From positions 62,001 to 126,000 of the forward strand of contig NZ_FMZJ01000001.1 in assembly GCF_900101455.1 (NCBI RefSeq): DNA of 64,000 bases, written 5' to 3'. How positions within the stretch are numbered: the first letter of the stretch is position 1; each line of letters opens with the position of its first letter. The translations under genes were made by a program, and so were the position numbers. Positions 25,413-35,352 of the stretch are shown piece by piece. The DNA comes from Sphingomonas sp. YR710 (lineage in GTDB: Bacteria; Pseudomonadota; Alphaproteobacteria; Sphingomonadales; Sphingomonadaceae). A model generated the notes under the pieces. That model was given only the letters and a program-made list of their open reading frames with translations. It did no database searches and was not told where the DNA came from.

Positions 25413-25621
25413 TCGCCCGGGTGCTGATCCTGATCGCGAAAGCGTGGCAATATGGCCCGTCGCAGATCCTGCCACCCACCTGCCGCTATATTCCATCCTG
25501 TTCGGCCTATGCGATCGGGGCCATATCGCGCTATGGCGCGCTCAAAGGCGGATGGCTGGCCACCCGTCGGATCTGCCGATGCCACCCCTGGGGTGGCTTT
25601 GGCCATGATCCCGTGCCGTGA
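25409..25621 (+). CDS. yidD: Membrane protein insertion efficiency factor YidD
   Basis: 70 residues with the family hallmarks PPTCRYIPSCSAYAI and GALKGGWLATRRICRCHPWGGFG; the three conserved Cys are present. It is an amphipathic inner-membrane-associated protein that assists YidC. The ATG overlaps the rnpA stop by four bases, and yidC follows after 15 nt. Confidence 0.96.
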   Translation: MIARVLILIAKAWQYGPSQILPPTCRYIPSCSAYAIGAISRYGALKGGWLATRRICRCHPWGGFGHDPVP

Positions 25622-25636
25622 ATTCTGGGAGTTTTT

Positions 25637-27358
25637 GTGGATAATCAGCGCAACCTGATCCTTGCGATCGTGCTGTCGGCGATCGTGCTTTTCGGATGGA
25701 CGGCGCTGTCCCAGCGATTCTTTCCGCCGGCCAAGCCGCCGGTCACGCAGATCGTTGGCGGCAAGGAAGTCGTGGTCCCCAACCCGAATGCGGGCGCGGT
25801 GGCGAACGGTCCGGCTGCGATTCGCGATCGGGCCGTGGTGCTGAAAGAAACGCCGCGCATCGCGATCGACACGCCGAAGCTCGCCGGTTCGATCAACCTG
25901 AAGGGCGCGCGGATCGATGATCTGGTGCTGAAATCCTATAAGGAAACGATCGCCAAGGATTCGCCGCCGATCCGGCTGCTTTCGCCCGATGGCAGCAAGG
26001 ACAGCTATTTCGCGGGCTTCGGCTGGACCGGAGACGGCGTCGAGGCGCCCGGCCCGAACAGCGTGTGGACCGCCGATGCGACCATGCTGACCCCGGCCAA
26101 ACCGATCACCCTGCGCTGGAGCAACACCCACGGTCAGGCGTTCGAGACGGTGATCGCGGTCGATGCGGATTATATGTTCAGCGTCACGCAGAAGCTGTCG
26201 AACGGCGGCGCCGCGCCGGTTGCCGCGCGCTCTTATGCCTTGGTATCGCGCAATGGCGTGTCGAAGGACATCGGCACCTGGACCAACCATACCGGCCCGA
26301 TCGGCGTGTTTGACGGTTCGGCCAATTACAAGATCAACTTCAAGGATCTCGACAAGAGCGGGGCGGCCGGATCGCGCTTCGGCAGCACCGGCGGCTGGCT
26401 CGGCTTCGGCGACAAATATTGGCTGACCGCGCTGATCCCCGATCCGAACGCCCCGGTCGAGGCCGGTTTCCTGTCGCCGTCCGATCAGGTCTATCAGGCG
26501 GTCTATACCGGCAAGCCAGTGATCGTGGCCCCGGGCAAGGCCATCGCGGCGACCCAGCATTTCTTCGCGGGTGCCAAGGAAGTGCGCACGCTCGATCGCT
26601 ACGAAAAGACATTGGGCATCGCCCAGTTCGACAAGGCGATCGACTGGGGCTGGTTCTACTGGTTCGAACGGCCGATCTTCTGGGTGCTCGACAATATCTT
26701 CCGGCTCGTCGGCAATTTCGGCGTCGCTATCATCCTGCTCACCTTCGTGGTGCGCGGGCTGATGTTCCCGATCGCGCAGAAGCAGTTCAAGTCGATGGCG
26801 GGCATGCGCGTCGTGCAGCCGAAGATGAAGGAATTGCAGGAGCGCCATAAGGACGACAAGCCGCGGCTCCAGCAGGAGATGTTGAAGCTGTATCAGGAGG
26901 AAAAGGTCAATCCGCTCGCCGGCTGCCTGCCGATCGTGATCCAGATCCCGGTCTTCTACGCGCTCTACAAGGTGCTGATGCTGACGATCGAGATGCGGCA
27001 CCAGCCGTTCATCCTGTGGATCCGCGATCTTTCCGCGCCCGATCCGCTGCACATCCTCAACCTGTTCGGCCTGCTGCCCTTCACGCCGCCGGCCTTCCTG
27101 GGCATCGGCGTGCTCGCTTTGCTGCTCGGTTTCTCGATGTGGTTGCAGTTCAAGCTCAACCCGCAGCCGATGGACGATTCGCAAAAGCAGATCTTCAGCC
27201 TGATGCCGTGGCTGATGATGTTCATCATGGCGCCGTTCGCGGCCGGTCTGCTGGTCTATTGGATCACCTCCAACTTCCTGACGATCGCGCAGCAGGCATG
27301 GCTCTATAGCCGCCATCCCGGCATGAAGACGCCCGCCGTCGCCGTGGCCAAGAAGTGA
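25637..27358 (+). CDS. yidC: Membrane protein insertase YidC (Oxa1 family)
   Basis: 573 residues from a GTG at 25637 (VDNQRNLILAIVLS). N-terminal signal-anchor helix, large periplasmic beta-sandwich domain (about 60-340), then five conserved transmembrane helices (about 350-555) with the Oxa1 segment FGVAIILLTFVVRGLMFPI and the cytoplasmic hairpin KMKELQERHKDDK. It inserts and folds inner-membrane proteins with or without SecYEG. Its stop overlaps the GTG start of engB (GTGA). Confidence 0.97.
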   Translation: MDNQRNLILAIVLSAIVLFGWTALSQRFFPPAKPPVTQIVGGKEVVVPNPNAGAVANGPAAIRDRAVVLKETPRIAIDTPKLAGSINLKGARIDDLVLKSYKETIAKDSPPIRLLSPDGSKDSYFAGFGWTGDGVEAPGPNSVWTADATMLTPAKPITLRWSNTHGQAFETVIAVDADYMFSVTQKLSNGGAAPVAARSYALVSRNGVSKDIGTWTNHTGPIGVFDGSANYKINFKDLDKSGAAGSRFGSTGGWLGFGDKYWLTALIPDPNAPVEAGFLSPSDQVYQAVYTGKPVIVAPGKAIAATQHFFAGAKEVRTLDRYEKTLGIAQFDKAIDWGWFYWFERPIFWVLDNIFRLVGNFGVAIILLTFVVRGLMFPIAQKQFKSMAGMRVVQPKMKELQERHKDDKPRLQQEMLKLYQEEKVNPLAGCLPIVIQIPVFYALYKVLMLTIEMRHQPFILWIRDLSAPDPLHILNLFGLLPFTPPAFLGIGVLALLLGFSMWLQFKLNPQPMDDSQKQIFSLMPWLMMFIMAPFAAGLLVYWITSNFLTIAQQAWLYSRHPGMKTPAVAVAKK

Positions 27359-28014
27359 GCGACATCGACGAGCCGGAGATCGATTATATCGAACCCGCGC
27401 GCAAGCTGTTCGCGGGGCCGATCAGCTTCCTGAAATCGGCACCGAGCCTCGAATATCTGCCCGATCCGGTCTGTCCGGAAGTGGCCTTTGCCGGTCGGTC
27501 GAACGTCGGGAAGTCCTCGCTGCTCAATGCGCTCACCAATCGCAACGGGTTGGCGCGGACATCGAACACGCCGGGGCGGACGCAGGAGCTCAACTTCTTC
27601 GACGTGGGGGGCGAGGGCGACGTTCCGACGCTGCGGCTGGTCGACATGCCGGGCTATGGCTTCGCCAAGGCGCCGAAGGATGTCGTCAAGAAGTGGCGCT
27701 TCCTGATCAACGATTATCTGCGCGGGCGGGTGGTGTTGAAACGCGCTTTGGTGCTGATCGACGCGCGGCACGGCGTGAAGGATGTCGATCTGGACGTGAT
27801 GAAGATGCTCGATGGCGCCGCCGTCACCTATCATCTCGTCCTCACCAAGGCCGACAAGATCAAGGCGAGCGACCTGGCGGCCGTCACCGAGGCGACCGCC
27901 GTCGAGGCGCGCAAGCATGTCGCCGCGCATCCGAAGCTGCTGGTGACATCGAGCGAAAAGGACTTCGGCATCGCCGAACTGCGCGCGGCGATCCTTGAGG
28001 CGATCAGCGCCTGA
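27355..28014 (+). CDS. engB: Ribosome biogenesis GTPase EngB (YsxC/YihA)
   Basis: 219 residues from a GTG overlapping the yidC stop. GTPase motifs are G1 GRSNVGKSS, G2 TSNTPGRTQ, G3 DMPGYG, G4 TKADK, and G5 TSSEKDFG. EngB acts in late 50S subunit assembly. It closes the rpmH-rnpA-yidD-yidC-engB unit and is followed by a large palindromic repeat. Confidence 0.97.
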   Translation: MSDIDEPEIDYIEPARKLFAGPISFLKSAPSLEYLPDPVCPEVAFAGRSNVGKSSLLNALTNRNGLARTSNTPGRTQELNFFDVGGEGDVPTLRLVDMPGYGFAKAPKDVVKKWRFLINDYLRGRVVLKRALVLIDARHGVKDVDLDVMKMLDGAAVTYHLVLTKADKIKASDLAAVTEATAVEARKHVAAHPKLLVTSSEKDFGIAELRAAILEAISA

Positions 28015-28026
28015 GACCCTCAACAT

Positions 28027-28168
28027 CCTCCCCCGCCAGGGGGAGGTGGCAGCGCAGAGCGATGCCGGAGGGGGAGGGCGGCGGAAGTCTGGATGTGCTT
28101 CACGCAGAAGTTGATTGCCGCCCGCCCCCTCCGTCGCCTTTGGCGACACCTCCCCCTGGCGGGGGAGG
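28027..28168. repeat. 142-bp imperfect palindromic intergenic repeat (REP/MITE-like)
   Basis: Exact 22-bp terminal inverted repeats (28027-28048 and 28147-28168; arm begins CCTCCCCCGCCAGGGGGAGG) enclose further near-complementary sequence (GCCGGAGGGGGAGGGCGG against CCGCCCGCCCCCTCCGTC). Transcribed, it would fold into one long hairpin. C/G-rich CCTCCCCC palindromes of this type are scattered between genes in many sphingomonad genomes. It follows engB and may also terminate that operon. Confidence 0.8.
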
Positions 28169-28278
28169 ATTACGGAACGGCAGTCATAAGGGTGCCGTCC
28201 CGATCCGTCGCTTATGCGTCATGGACATTGCCCGCGTCCGCTCTAGAAAGCGCGCATCCAAAATGACGGGAGGCGACG

Positions 28279-28950
28279 TTGGCGCTCAGGCTATTCATCG
28301 GCAACAAGGTCTATAGCAGCTGGTCGCTGCGCGGCTGGCTTGCGGTCCGGCAATCGGGGCTGCCGTTCGAGGAGACCGTCGCACCGCTCTATGACGATAG
28401 CTGGGACGCGCGGCGCGAGGCGGCCGAGTTCGCGCCGTCCAACGGCAAGGTGCCGATCCTGTGGGACGGCGACGTACCGGTCTGGGAAAGCCTCGCGATC
28501 ATCGACTATCTCGCCGACAAGGTGGGGGCCGATCGCTTCTGGCCGGCCGATCCGGCGGCGCGGGCGCTGGCCCGGTCAATGGCGTCCGAGATGCATGCCG
28601 GCTATCAGGCGCTCCGCCAGCAACACACGATGAACATGCGTCACGTCTATCCGCCCGAACCTTTGACGCCCGAGGTCGCCGAGAATGTCGACCGGATCGT
28701 TGCGCTCTGGGATCAGGCGCGGACGCGCTTCGGGCAGGGCGGCGACTATCTGTTCGGCGCGTTTGGCGCGGCCGACATCATGTTCGCCCCGGTCGTCACG
28801 CGCTTTCGTACCTATTCGATCCCGCTACCGCCCGCCGCGGCTGCGTATTGCGACGCCGTCCGCGCGCATCCGTTCATGGTCGAGTGGACAGCCGGGGCCG
28901 ATGCGGAAAGCTGGGTGATCGAGCGGTTCGAACGGAATGCGTCGGTCTGA
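28279..28950 (+). CDS. Glutathione S-transferase family protein
   Basis: 223 residues from a TTG at 28279, chosen because GGGAGG sits 5 nt upstream and the protein begins with the thioredoxin-fold strand. N-terminal domain at about 1-80 with YSSWSLRGWL (catalytic Ser type), cis-Pro GKVPIL and the ES pair in VWESLAI. The all-helical C-terminal domain is about 90-215. Cytosolic glutathione conjugation or dehalogenation is likely; the substrate is unknown. Convergent with the small gene at 28959. Confidence 0.88.
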   Translation: MALRLFIGNKVYSSWSLRGWLAVRQSGLPFEETVAPLYDDSWDARREAAEFAPSNGKVPILWDGDVPVWESLAIIDYLADKVGADRFWPADPAARALARSMASEMHAGYQALRQQHTMNMRHVYPPEPLTPEVAENVDRIVALWDQARTRFGQGGDYLFGAFGAADIMFAPVVTRFRTYSIPLPPAAAAYCDAVRAHPFMVEWTAGADAESWVIERFERNASV

Positions 28951-28958
28951 AGGGCTGG

Positions 28959-29198
28959 TCAGGGATTCCTGAACCTGATCCGATCGCCCTCGCGGACGAA
29001 ACGTGATTTGTCACCGTTGCGACGGATATCGGACAGCGCTTGTTTGCGGCATTCTTGACTGCGATTGATGCGCAATGCCACCAGCCGGCGGATCTCTTTG
29101 TCGGCGAAGATCATGTCATGCGCCTGCGCGATGCTGACACCGAATTTCTCGCGCGTCGCTTTCACGAGGCGGGTGAAGTCGGAATCATCGAAGTCCAT
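28959..29198 (-). CDS. Small conserved-looking hypothetical protein
   Basis: 79 residues with an AGAGG ribosome site upstream of the ATG at 29198. Predicted mostly helical with charged character (FTRLVKATREKFGVSIAQAHDMI, then a basic segment). No domain is recognised. It could be an RNA- or DNA-associated small protein, but nothing in the sequence proves it. Upstream lies the cupin gene on the same strand (26-nt gap), so the two may be co-transcribed. Confidence 0.6.
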   Translation of the reverse strand: MDFDDSDFTRLVKATREKFGVSIAQAHDMIFADKEIRRLVALRINRSQECRKQALSDIRRNGDKSRFVREGDRIRFRNP

Positions 29199-29224
29199 CG
29201 GGAGCCTCTTTTCTGCCGTCCGTT

Positions 29225-29674
29225 TCAGAAATGCGTCCCATCCTTGCGGCAGAAGGTTTGCGAGGGCCCGTCGAGGAGCAGGTTGATATCGGGATAATGA
29301 CAGGCACTTTTGGAAGCGGCGCCGACCACGACGAACACGACGTCTTCAGCCGTTTCGTTGACGATATGGTGGCCGTTCGCATCGCCCTTGGGATAGGCGA
29401 TGCAATCGCCGGCCTTCAGCGGCGTACGGCCATGATCGTCTACCAGCACCGCCTCGCCCACCACCATCACGACGAACTCGTCTTCGCCCTCATGCCAGTG
29501 CCGCTGCCCGGACCAGGCGCCCGGCTGCAGGGTGACATGGCTAACACCGAAATCGACGAGACCCGCGGATGGGGCTAGTCGGCGGTAGAGGCGGCCCTGC
29601 ACTTCGCCGGCATAGATCGGCGGATAGCCTGTGGCGTTGGTCTGCGGAATAGCGTCGAGGTCGATCTTGGGCAT
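29225..29674 (-). CDS. Cupin-domain protein
   Basis: 149 residues. A single cupin barrel with motif 1 RHWHEGEDEFVVMVVG (two His and Glu as metal ligands, about 57-72) and motif 2 PKGDANGHHI with the last His at about 100. Such small cupins bind a divalent metal and serve as isomerases, dioxygenases or sugar-binding proteins. The substrate cannot be assigned. Divergent from dapE. Confidence 0.85.
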   Translation of the reverse strand: MPKIDLDAIPQTNATGYPPIYAGEVQGRLYRRLAPSAGLVDFGVSHVTLQPGAWSGQRHWHEGEDEFVVMVVGEAVLVDDHGRTPLKAGDCIAYPKGDANGHHIVNETAEDVVFVVVGAASKSACHYPDINLLLDGPSQTFCRKDGTHF

Positions 29675-29726
29675 CGGAACGGGCTGCCTCTTTGCAATTG
29701 GCGACGGCGGAGGCTAGGCGAAAGCC

Positions 29727-30863
29727 GTGAGCACGACAATCGATCCGCTCGATCTCGCCCAGCGCCTGATCGCCTGCCCTAGTGTAACGCCCGCCGATGC
29801 CGGCGCGATGGCGGTGATTGCTGACGCGCTCGAATCGATCGGCTTTGATGTACATCGTTTTGCGGCCGGCGCGGCGCCCGACGGACCGATCGAAAACCTG
29901 TTCGCCACGCGCGGGGCAGGGGCGCCGCACTTTGCCTTCGCCGGCCATAGCGACGTCGTGCCGCCGGGCGCCGGGTGGGGCGGCGATCCGTTCGTGCCGG
30001 AGATTCGCGGCGATTTGCTTTACGGGCGCGGCGCCGTCGACATGAAGGGGGCGATCGCGGCCTTCATCGCGGCTTCCGCGCGCGTCGGCGATCATCCGGG
30101 GACGCTCAGCCTGATCATCACGGGGGACGAGGAAGGGCCGGCCACGTTCGGCACGGTCGCTCTGATCGACTGGATGAAGGCGCGCGATATCTGCCCGGAC
30201 ATGTGCCTGGTCGGCGAGCCGACATCGGCGCAGCAACTGGGCGACATGATCAAGATCGGGCGGCGCGGCTCGGTCAATATCTGGATCGATAATCCGGGTA
30301 TGCAAGGCCATGTCGCTTACCCGCATCTGGCCGACAATCCCGTCCCCGCGCTGATGACGGCGCTCAATGCGCTGGCCGGCTTGCACCTCGACGATGGGAA
30401 TGACTGGTTCCAGCCATCCAATCTGGAGATCACCACGGTCGATGTCGGCAACAGCGCCACAAACCTGATTCCCGGCCATGCGAGCGCCCGGCTGAACATC
30501 CGGTTCAACGACGAACATACGGGCGCCGAACTGGTCGATCGTGTTCGCGCGGTCGTGGCGGAGCATGCGCCGCGGGCGACGGTGAAGGCGATCATTTCCG
30601 GCGAAAGCTTCATCACGCCGCCGGGTGCGCTGTCCGCGCTCGTCGCCGGTGCGATCGGTCGGGTGACCGGCATCTCGCCCGAATTTTCGACGACGGGCGG
30701 CACGTCGGACGCGCGCTTCCTGTCGCGCATCTGCCCGGTCGTCGAATTCGGCTTGTGCAATGCGACGATGCACAAGCTCGACGAGGCGGTGGCGATCCCC
30801 GATCTCTACGCACTTACCGACATTTATGCGGACATCATCCATGAGGCGCTGGCCGGCCGATAA
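29727..30863 (+). CDS. dapE: Succinyl-diaminopimelate desuccinylase
   Basis: 378 residues from a GTG at 29727. DapE removes succinate from N-succinyl-LL-DAP, feeding lysine and peptidoglycan synthesis. M20 zinc motifs: FAFAGHSDVVPPG, GRGAVDMKG, TGDEEGPA (catalytic Glu pair), LVGEPTSAQQ. The DapE-specific signatures TGGTSDARF and VVEFGLCNATMH appear near the C-terminus. The tRNA-Leu gene follows after 69 nt. Confidence 0.95.
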   Translation: MSTTIDPLDLAQRLIACPSVTPADAGAMAVIADALESIGFDVHRFAAGAAPDGPIENLFATRGAGAPHFAFAGHSDVVPPGAGWGGDPFVPEIRGDLLYGRGAVDMKGAIAAFIAASARVGDHPGTLSLIITGDEEGPATFGTVALIDWMKARDICPDMCLVGEPTSAQQLGDMIKIGRRGSVNIWIDNPGMQGHVAYPHLADNPVPALMTALNALAGLHLDDGNDWFQPSNLEITTVDVGNSATNLIPGHASARLNIRFNDEHTGAELVDRVRAVVAEHAPRATVKAIISGESFITPPGALSALVAGAIGRVTGISPEFSTTGGTSDARFLSRICPVVEFGLCNATMHKLDEAVAIPDLYALTDIYADIIHEALAGR

Positions 30864-30932
30864 AAGGGTTGGCGCGCGCGCAGGCAGCGGTTATGGGACG
30901 GCTCTTCGCGCGATGCGAAGGCAAGGCGATGT

Positions 30933-31017
30933 GCGGGCGTGGTGGAACTGGTAGACGCGCCGGACTCAAAATCCGGTTCCGCAAGGAGTGTCGGTTCGAT
31001 TCCGACCGCCCGCACCA
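30933..31017 (+). tRNA. tRNA-Leu (anticodon CAA)
   Basis: 85 nt including an encoded CCA end. Acceptor arms GCGGGCG/CGCCCGC pair fully; anticodon stem CCGGA/TCCGG encloses the loop CTCAAAA with anticodon CAA, reading UUG. A long class II variable arm (TTCCGCAAGGAGT region) and T-arm GTCGG-TTCGATT-CCGAC are present. The size and variable arm fit leucine. A short GACGGC/GCCGTC hairpin follows at 31024-31042. Confidence 0.97.
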
Positions 31018-31076
31018 TCGACTGACGGCACGAAGCGCCGTCTTGCGGCCTGCGGGCCAGCCGCTATAGCAAGGGC

Positions 31077-31739
31077 ATGGTTCCCTTTTCGTTCTGCTCG
31101 ACCGATCTGCTGCTGCTGCCCGAAGGCGCAGTGTATTGCCCGGGGCTTGGCGCTCTGATGCTCGCCGATCTGCATCTCGAAAAAGCCAGCAGCTTTGCCG
31201 CGCGCGGTCAGATGCTGCCGCCTTATGATTCGATCGAGACCCTGCGGCGCGCGGCTCTGCTGGTCGATCGTATTCGTCCACGGACGGTCTATTGCCTGGG
31301 GGACAGCTTTCACGATTGCGGCGGTGCCGATCGACTGGAGTCGATTGCGCGCAGTCTCCTGCTGCAATTGACCGCGGCTACCGAATGGGTGTGGATCATC
31401 GGCAATCATGATCAAGAGATTTCCGTACCGTTCGGCGGGACGATCGCCGCGGAACGCATGCTCGACGATATCGTGCTGCGTCACGCCGCCGATCCGGCCG
31501 ACGGGCGACCCGAAATCTCGGGCCATTATCATCCCAAATTCCAGGTGCGCGTGCGCGGGCGACGTGTATCCCGGCCCTGTTTCGTGGCGGGGCGCAGCAA
31601 GCTCATCCTGCCGTCGTTCGGCGCGCTGACCGGGGGGATGGATGCCGCCGATCCGGTGATCCTGCGCACGGTCGGCATCGGCGCGCGGGCATTGGTGGCG
31701 ATGCCGGAACGGTTGCTCGATTTTCCGCTGGCAGCGTGA
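31077..31739 (+). CDS. pdeM: Ligase-associated DNA-damage-response endonuclease PdeM
   Basis: 220 residues. Metallophosphoesterase motifs in order: LADLHLEK (about 31-38), CLGDSFHD (about 77-84), IIGNHD (about 109-114) and GHYHPKF (about 154-160). PdeM belongs to the set encoded with ATP-dependent DNA ligase and Lhr helicase for DNA end processing. The ligase and helicase are not visible in this window, so the gene is separated from the usual partners or they lie elsewhere. Confidence 0.85.
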   Translation: MVPFSFCSTDLLLLPEGAVYCPGLGALMLADLHLEKASSFAARGQMLPPYDSIETLRRAALLVDRIRPRTVYCLGDSFHDCGGADRLESIARSLLLQLTAATEWVWIIGNHDQEISVPFGGTIAAERMLDDIVLRHAADPADGRPEISGHYHPKFQVRVRGRRVSRPCFVAGRSKLILPSFGALTGGMDAADPVILRTVGIGARALVAMPERLLDFPLAA

Positions 31740-31760
31740 CGAGAACTTTCGGGCGCAGGC

Positions 31761-32498
31761 TTAGCTAACCGGGAACACCGTCACCGCATTCTTGCGGAAA
31801 TGGCTCGGGAAAGCGACGCGCAGCGCTTCGACCTTGGGCAGGTCGTTATAGACGATATAGGGATAATCGGGCTTCCGTGTCAGGAAATCCTGATGATAAT
31901 CCTCGGCCTTGTAGAAGCCTTTGAAGGGTTCGACGCGGGTCACGATCGGTGATCGCCATATCTTCGCGCCCTGCAATTGCGCGATATAGGCTGTCGCCAC
32001 CTGCTTCTGCTCGGGTGTCGTGGGGAACAAGGCAGTGCGATATTGGGTGCCGCTGTCCGGTCCTTGCCGGTTCAATGTCGTCGGATCGGCGACCACACCG
32101 AAATAGATGCGCAGCAGCGTGCCATAGCTGATGACGCGCGGATCATAGGTGATCTGTACCGATTCGGCGTGTCCGGTCGTACCCGAGCCCACGGTCTCAT
32201 ATTCCGCTGTGCTTTTCGCCCCGCCCGAATAACCCGACACGGCGGCCTTCACGCCTTCGACATGCTGAAACACGCCTTGCACGCCCCAGAAGCAGCCGCC
32301 TGCAAATATAGCGACGCGCTGGGGGGCGGTATCGGCGGGGTCCACGGCCGGAGCCGGCACTTTGGCAATCGGCCCCGCGGCGACGCTGGGCGCCGGGGCG
32401 ACCGCGGGGCTGCGCGTTGCCATCGTGCCGAGCGCTACGACGAGTAACAGGCCGGCGGTCAACCCGGCCGCGATCGGCCGGTGCGGAGCGTCTACCAA
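31761..32498 (-). CDS. msrA: Membrane-anchored/exported peptide-methionine sulfoxide reductase MsrA
   Basis: 245 residues. Residues about 9-28 form a hydrophobic signal-anchor, followed by a Pro/Ala linker to about 60, then the MsrA fold with AGGCFWGVQG (catalytic Cys about 69), GYSGG and GHAESVQI. It repairs S-epimer methionine sulfoxide, here in the periplasm. Odd: the catalytic Cys is the only cysteine in the protein, so the usual C-terminal resolving cysteines are missing and an external thiol reductant would be required. Downstream of the aminotransferase on the same strand (149-nt gap). Confidence 0.9.
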   Translation of the reverse strand: MVDAPHRPIAAGLTAGLLLVVALGTMATRSPAVAPAPSVAAGPIAKVPAPAVDPADTAPQRVAIFAGGCFWGVQGVFQHVEGVKAAVSGYSGGAKSTAEYETVGSGTTGHAESVQITYDPRVISYGTLLRIYFGVVADPTTLNRQGPDSGTQYRTALFPTTPEQKQVATAYIAQLQGAKIWRSPIVTRVEPFKGFYKAEDYHQDFLTRKPDYPYIVYNDLPKVEALRVAFPSHFRKNAVTVFPVS

Positions 32499-32647
32499 GG
32501 AAGCATCCTTTTTTCCATCTAGTGACTATTATGCCACAGCCATTCGGCGAGGTCGATGGTCTTCTTGAGGCGGGTTTCGGCAGGGCTGAAACGCAGCACC
32601 GGCCCGTTCCTGTCGGAGCGGACCGGCGGCATGCGATCGGAAAAGGT

Positions 32648-34443
<1,796 letters not shown>

Positions 34444-34500
34444 CGCCGAAAATTTCATCGATGAAACATGAATGGCGGATAAACGTTGCATAGTCCGATC

Positions 34501-35352
34501 ATGTCAGTCGAACTGGTGCCTCTTCATCCCTCGTCGGTGTCCCGCCGGGACGCTTTCGCCGAAGAATTGAAGCGTCACATTGCGCGCTGCTTCGGCGTCG
34601 AGATGATCAGCGACGTCCATGAACGCATGTGCGATCTGGGGCTGCTCGTGCCCCCGGGCAGGAAGAAGCGAAAGCGGCTGACACGGATCTGGCAGGCCGG
34701 GCTGCTGTTCATCCATATACCGAAGAATGCGGGTATGTCGGTCAGCGACGCTCTCTATGGCGAACCGATCAACCATGCCTCGATCCGTTATTATCAGAAG
34801 GCCCGGCCCGATCTGGTCGAGACATTGCCGAGTTTCGCGGTGCTGCGCGATCCGGTCGAACGGTTCATTTCGGCCTATAATTACGGCCGGGTCGGCGGGA
34901 CGCACGAAAACCGGATATCGAAGCCGTTCAACGCGCGATATGCGGCGTTCCGATCGATCGACGAAGCGCTCGATCATGTCGAGGCGGCGCGGCGCCCTTA
35001 TGATGTCGATCATATCTTCCGGCCGCAAAGCTGGTATGTCACCGATCGTCAGGGCCGGATCGCGGTGACCAAGCTGCTGCTGTTCTCCGAGATCAGCCGG
35101 ATCGGCGAGTTCTTCCCCGATGCGTCGGTGCGGCCGCTCGATCACCTCAATCGCGTGACCGCGACCGAACGGCAGATGACCGATCGGCAGACCGAGCGCG
35201 TGCGCGCGCTCTATGCGCAGGATATCGAATTGATCGAAGCGGCGCTGGCGACGCGCCGGATAGCGGCGACTCTGCTAAATGAGCCGGGCCTGGATCAGGC
35301 CGCGCAGGGCATTGCCGATCAGGAAACCATTGCCAAGATCGTCGGCGCGTAG
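34501..35352 (+). CDS. Sulfotransferase family 2-like protein
   Basis: 283 residues from the ATG at 34501; an in-frame TTG at 34486 with GGCGG upstream would add five. PAPS-binding motifs are LFIHIPKNAGMSV (5'-phosphosulfate loop, about 77-89) and FAVLRDPVERFISAYNY (3'-phosphate motif, about 120-136). Such enzymes transfer sulfate from PAPS to carbohydrate or other hydroxyl groups. No target biosynthetic genes are nearby. Its last 78 bp overlap the 3' end of the convergent pabBC gene. Confidence 0.8.
   Translation: MSVELVPLHPSSVSRRDAFAEELKRHIARCFGVEMISDVHERMCDLGLLVPPGRKKRKRLTRIWQAGLLFIHIPKNAGMSVSDALYGEPINHASIRYYQKARPDLVETLPSFAVLRDPVERFISAYNYGRVGGTHENRISKPFNARYAAFRSIDEALDHVEAARRPYDVDHIFRPQSWYVTDRQGRIAVTKLLLFSEISRIGEFFPDASVRPLDHLNRVTATERQMTDRQTERVRALYAQDIELIEAALATRRIAATLLNEPGLDQAAQGIADQETIAKIVGA

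Noticed and set aside
25319-27316. Very long antisense frame opposite yidC (665 codons), and similar frames opposite ctaD and the MBOAT gene
   Set aside because: Each is a shadow frame of a strongly supported gene: composition is Arg/His/Asp/Gln-rich, without domains or ribosome sites.
34486-34500. TTG start for the sulfotransferase
   Set aside because: Possible because of GGCGG upstream, but the ATG five codons later was preferred; the difference does not affect domain assignment.
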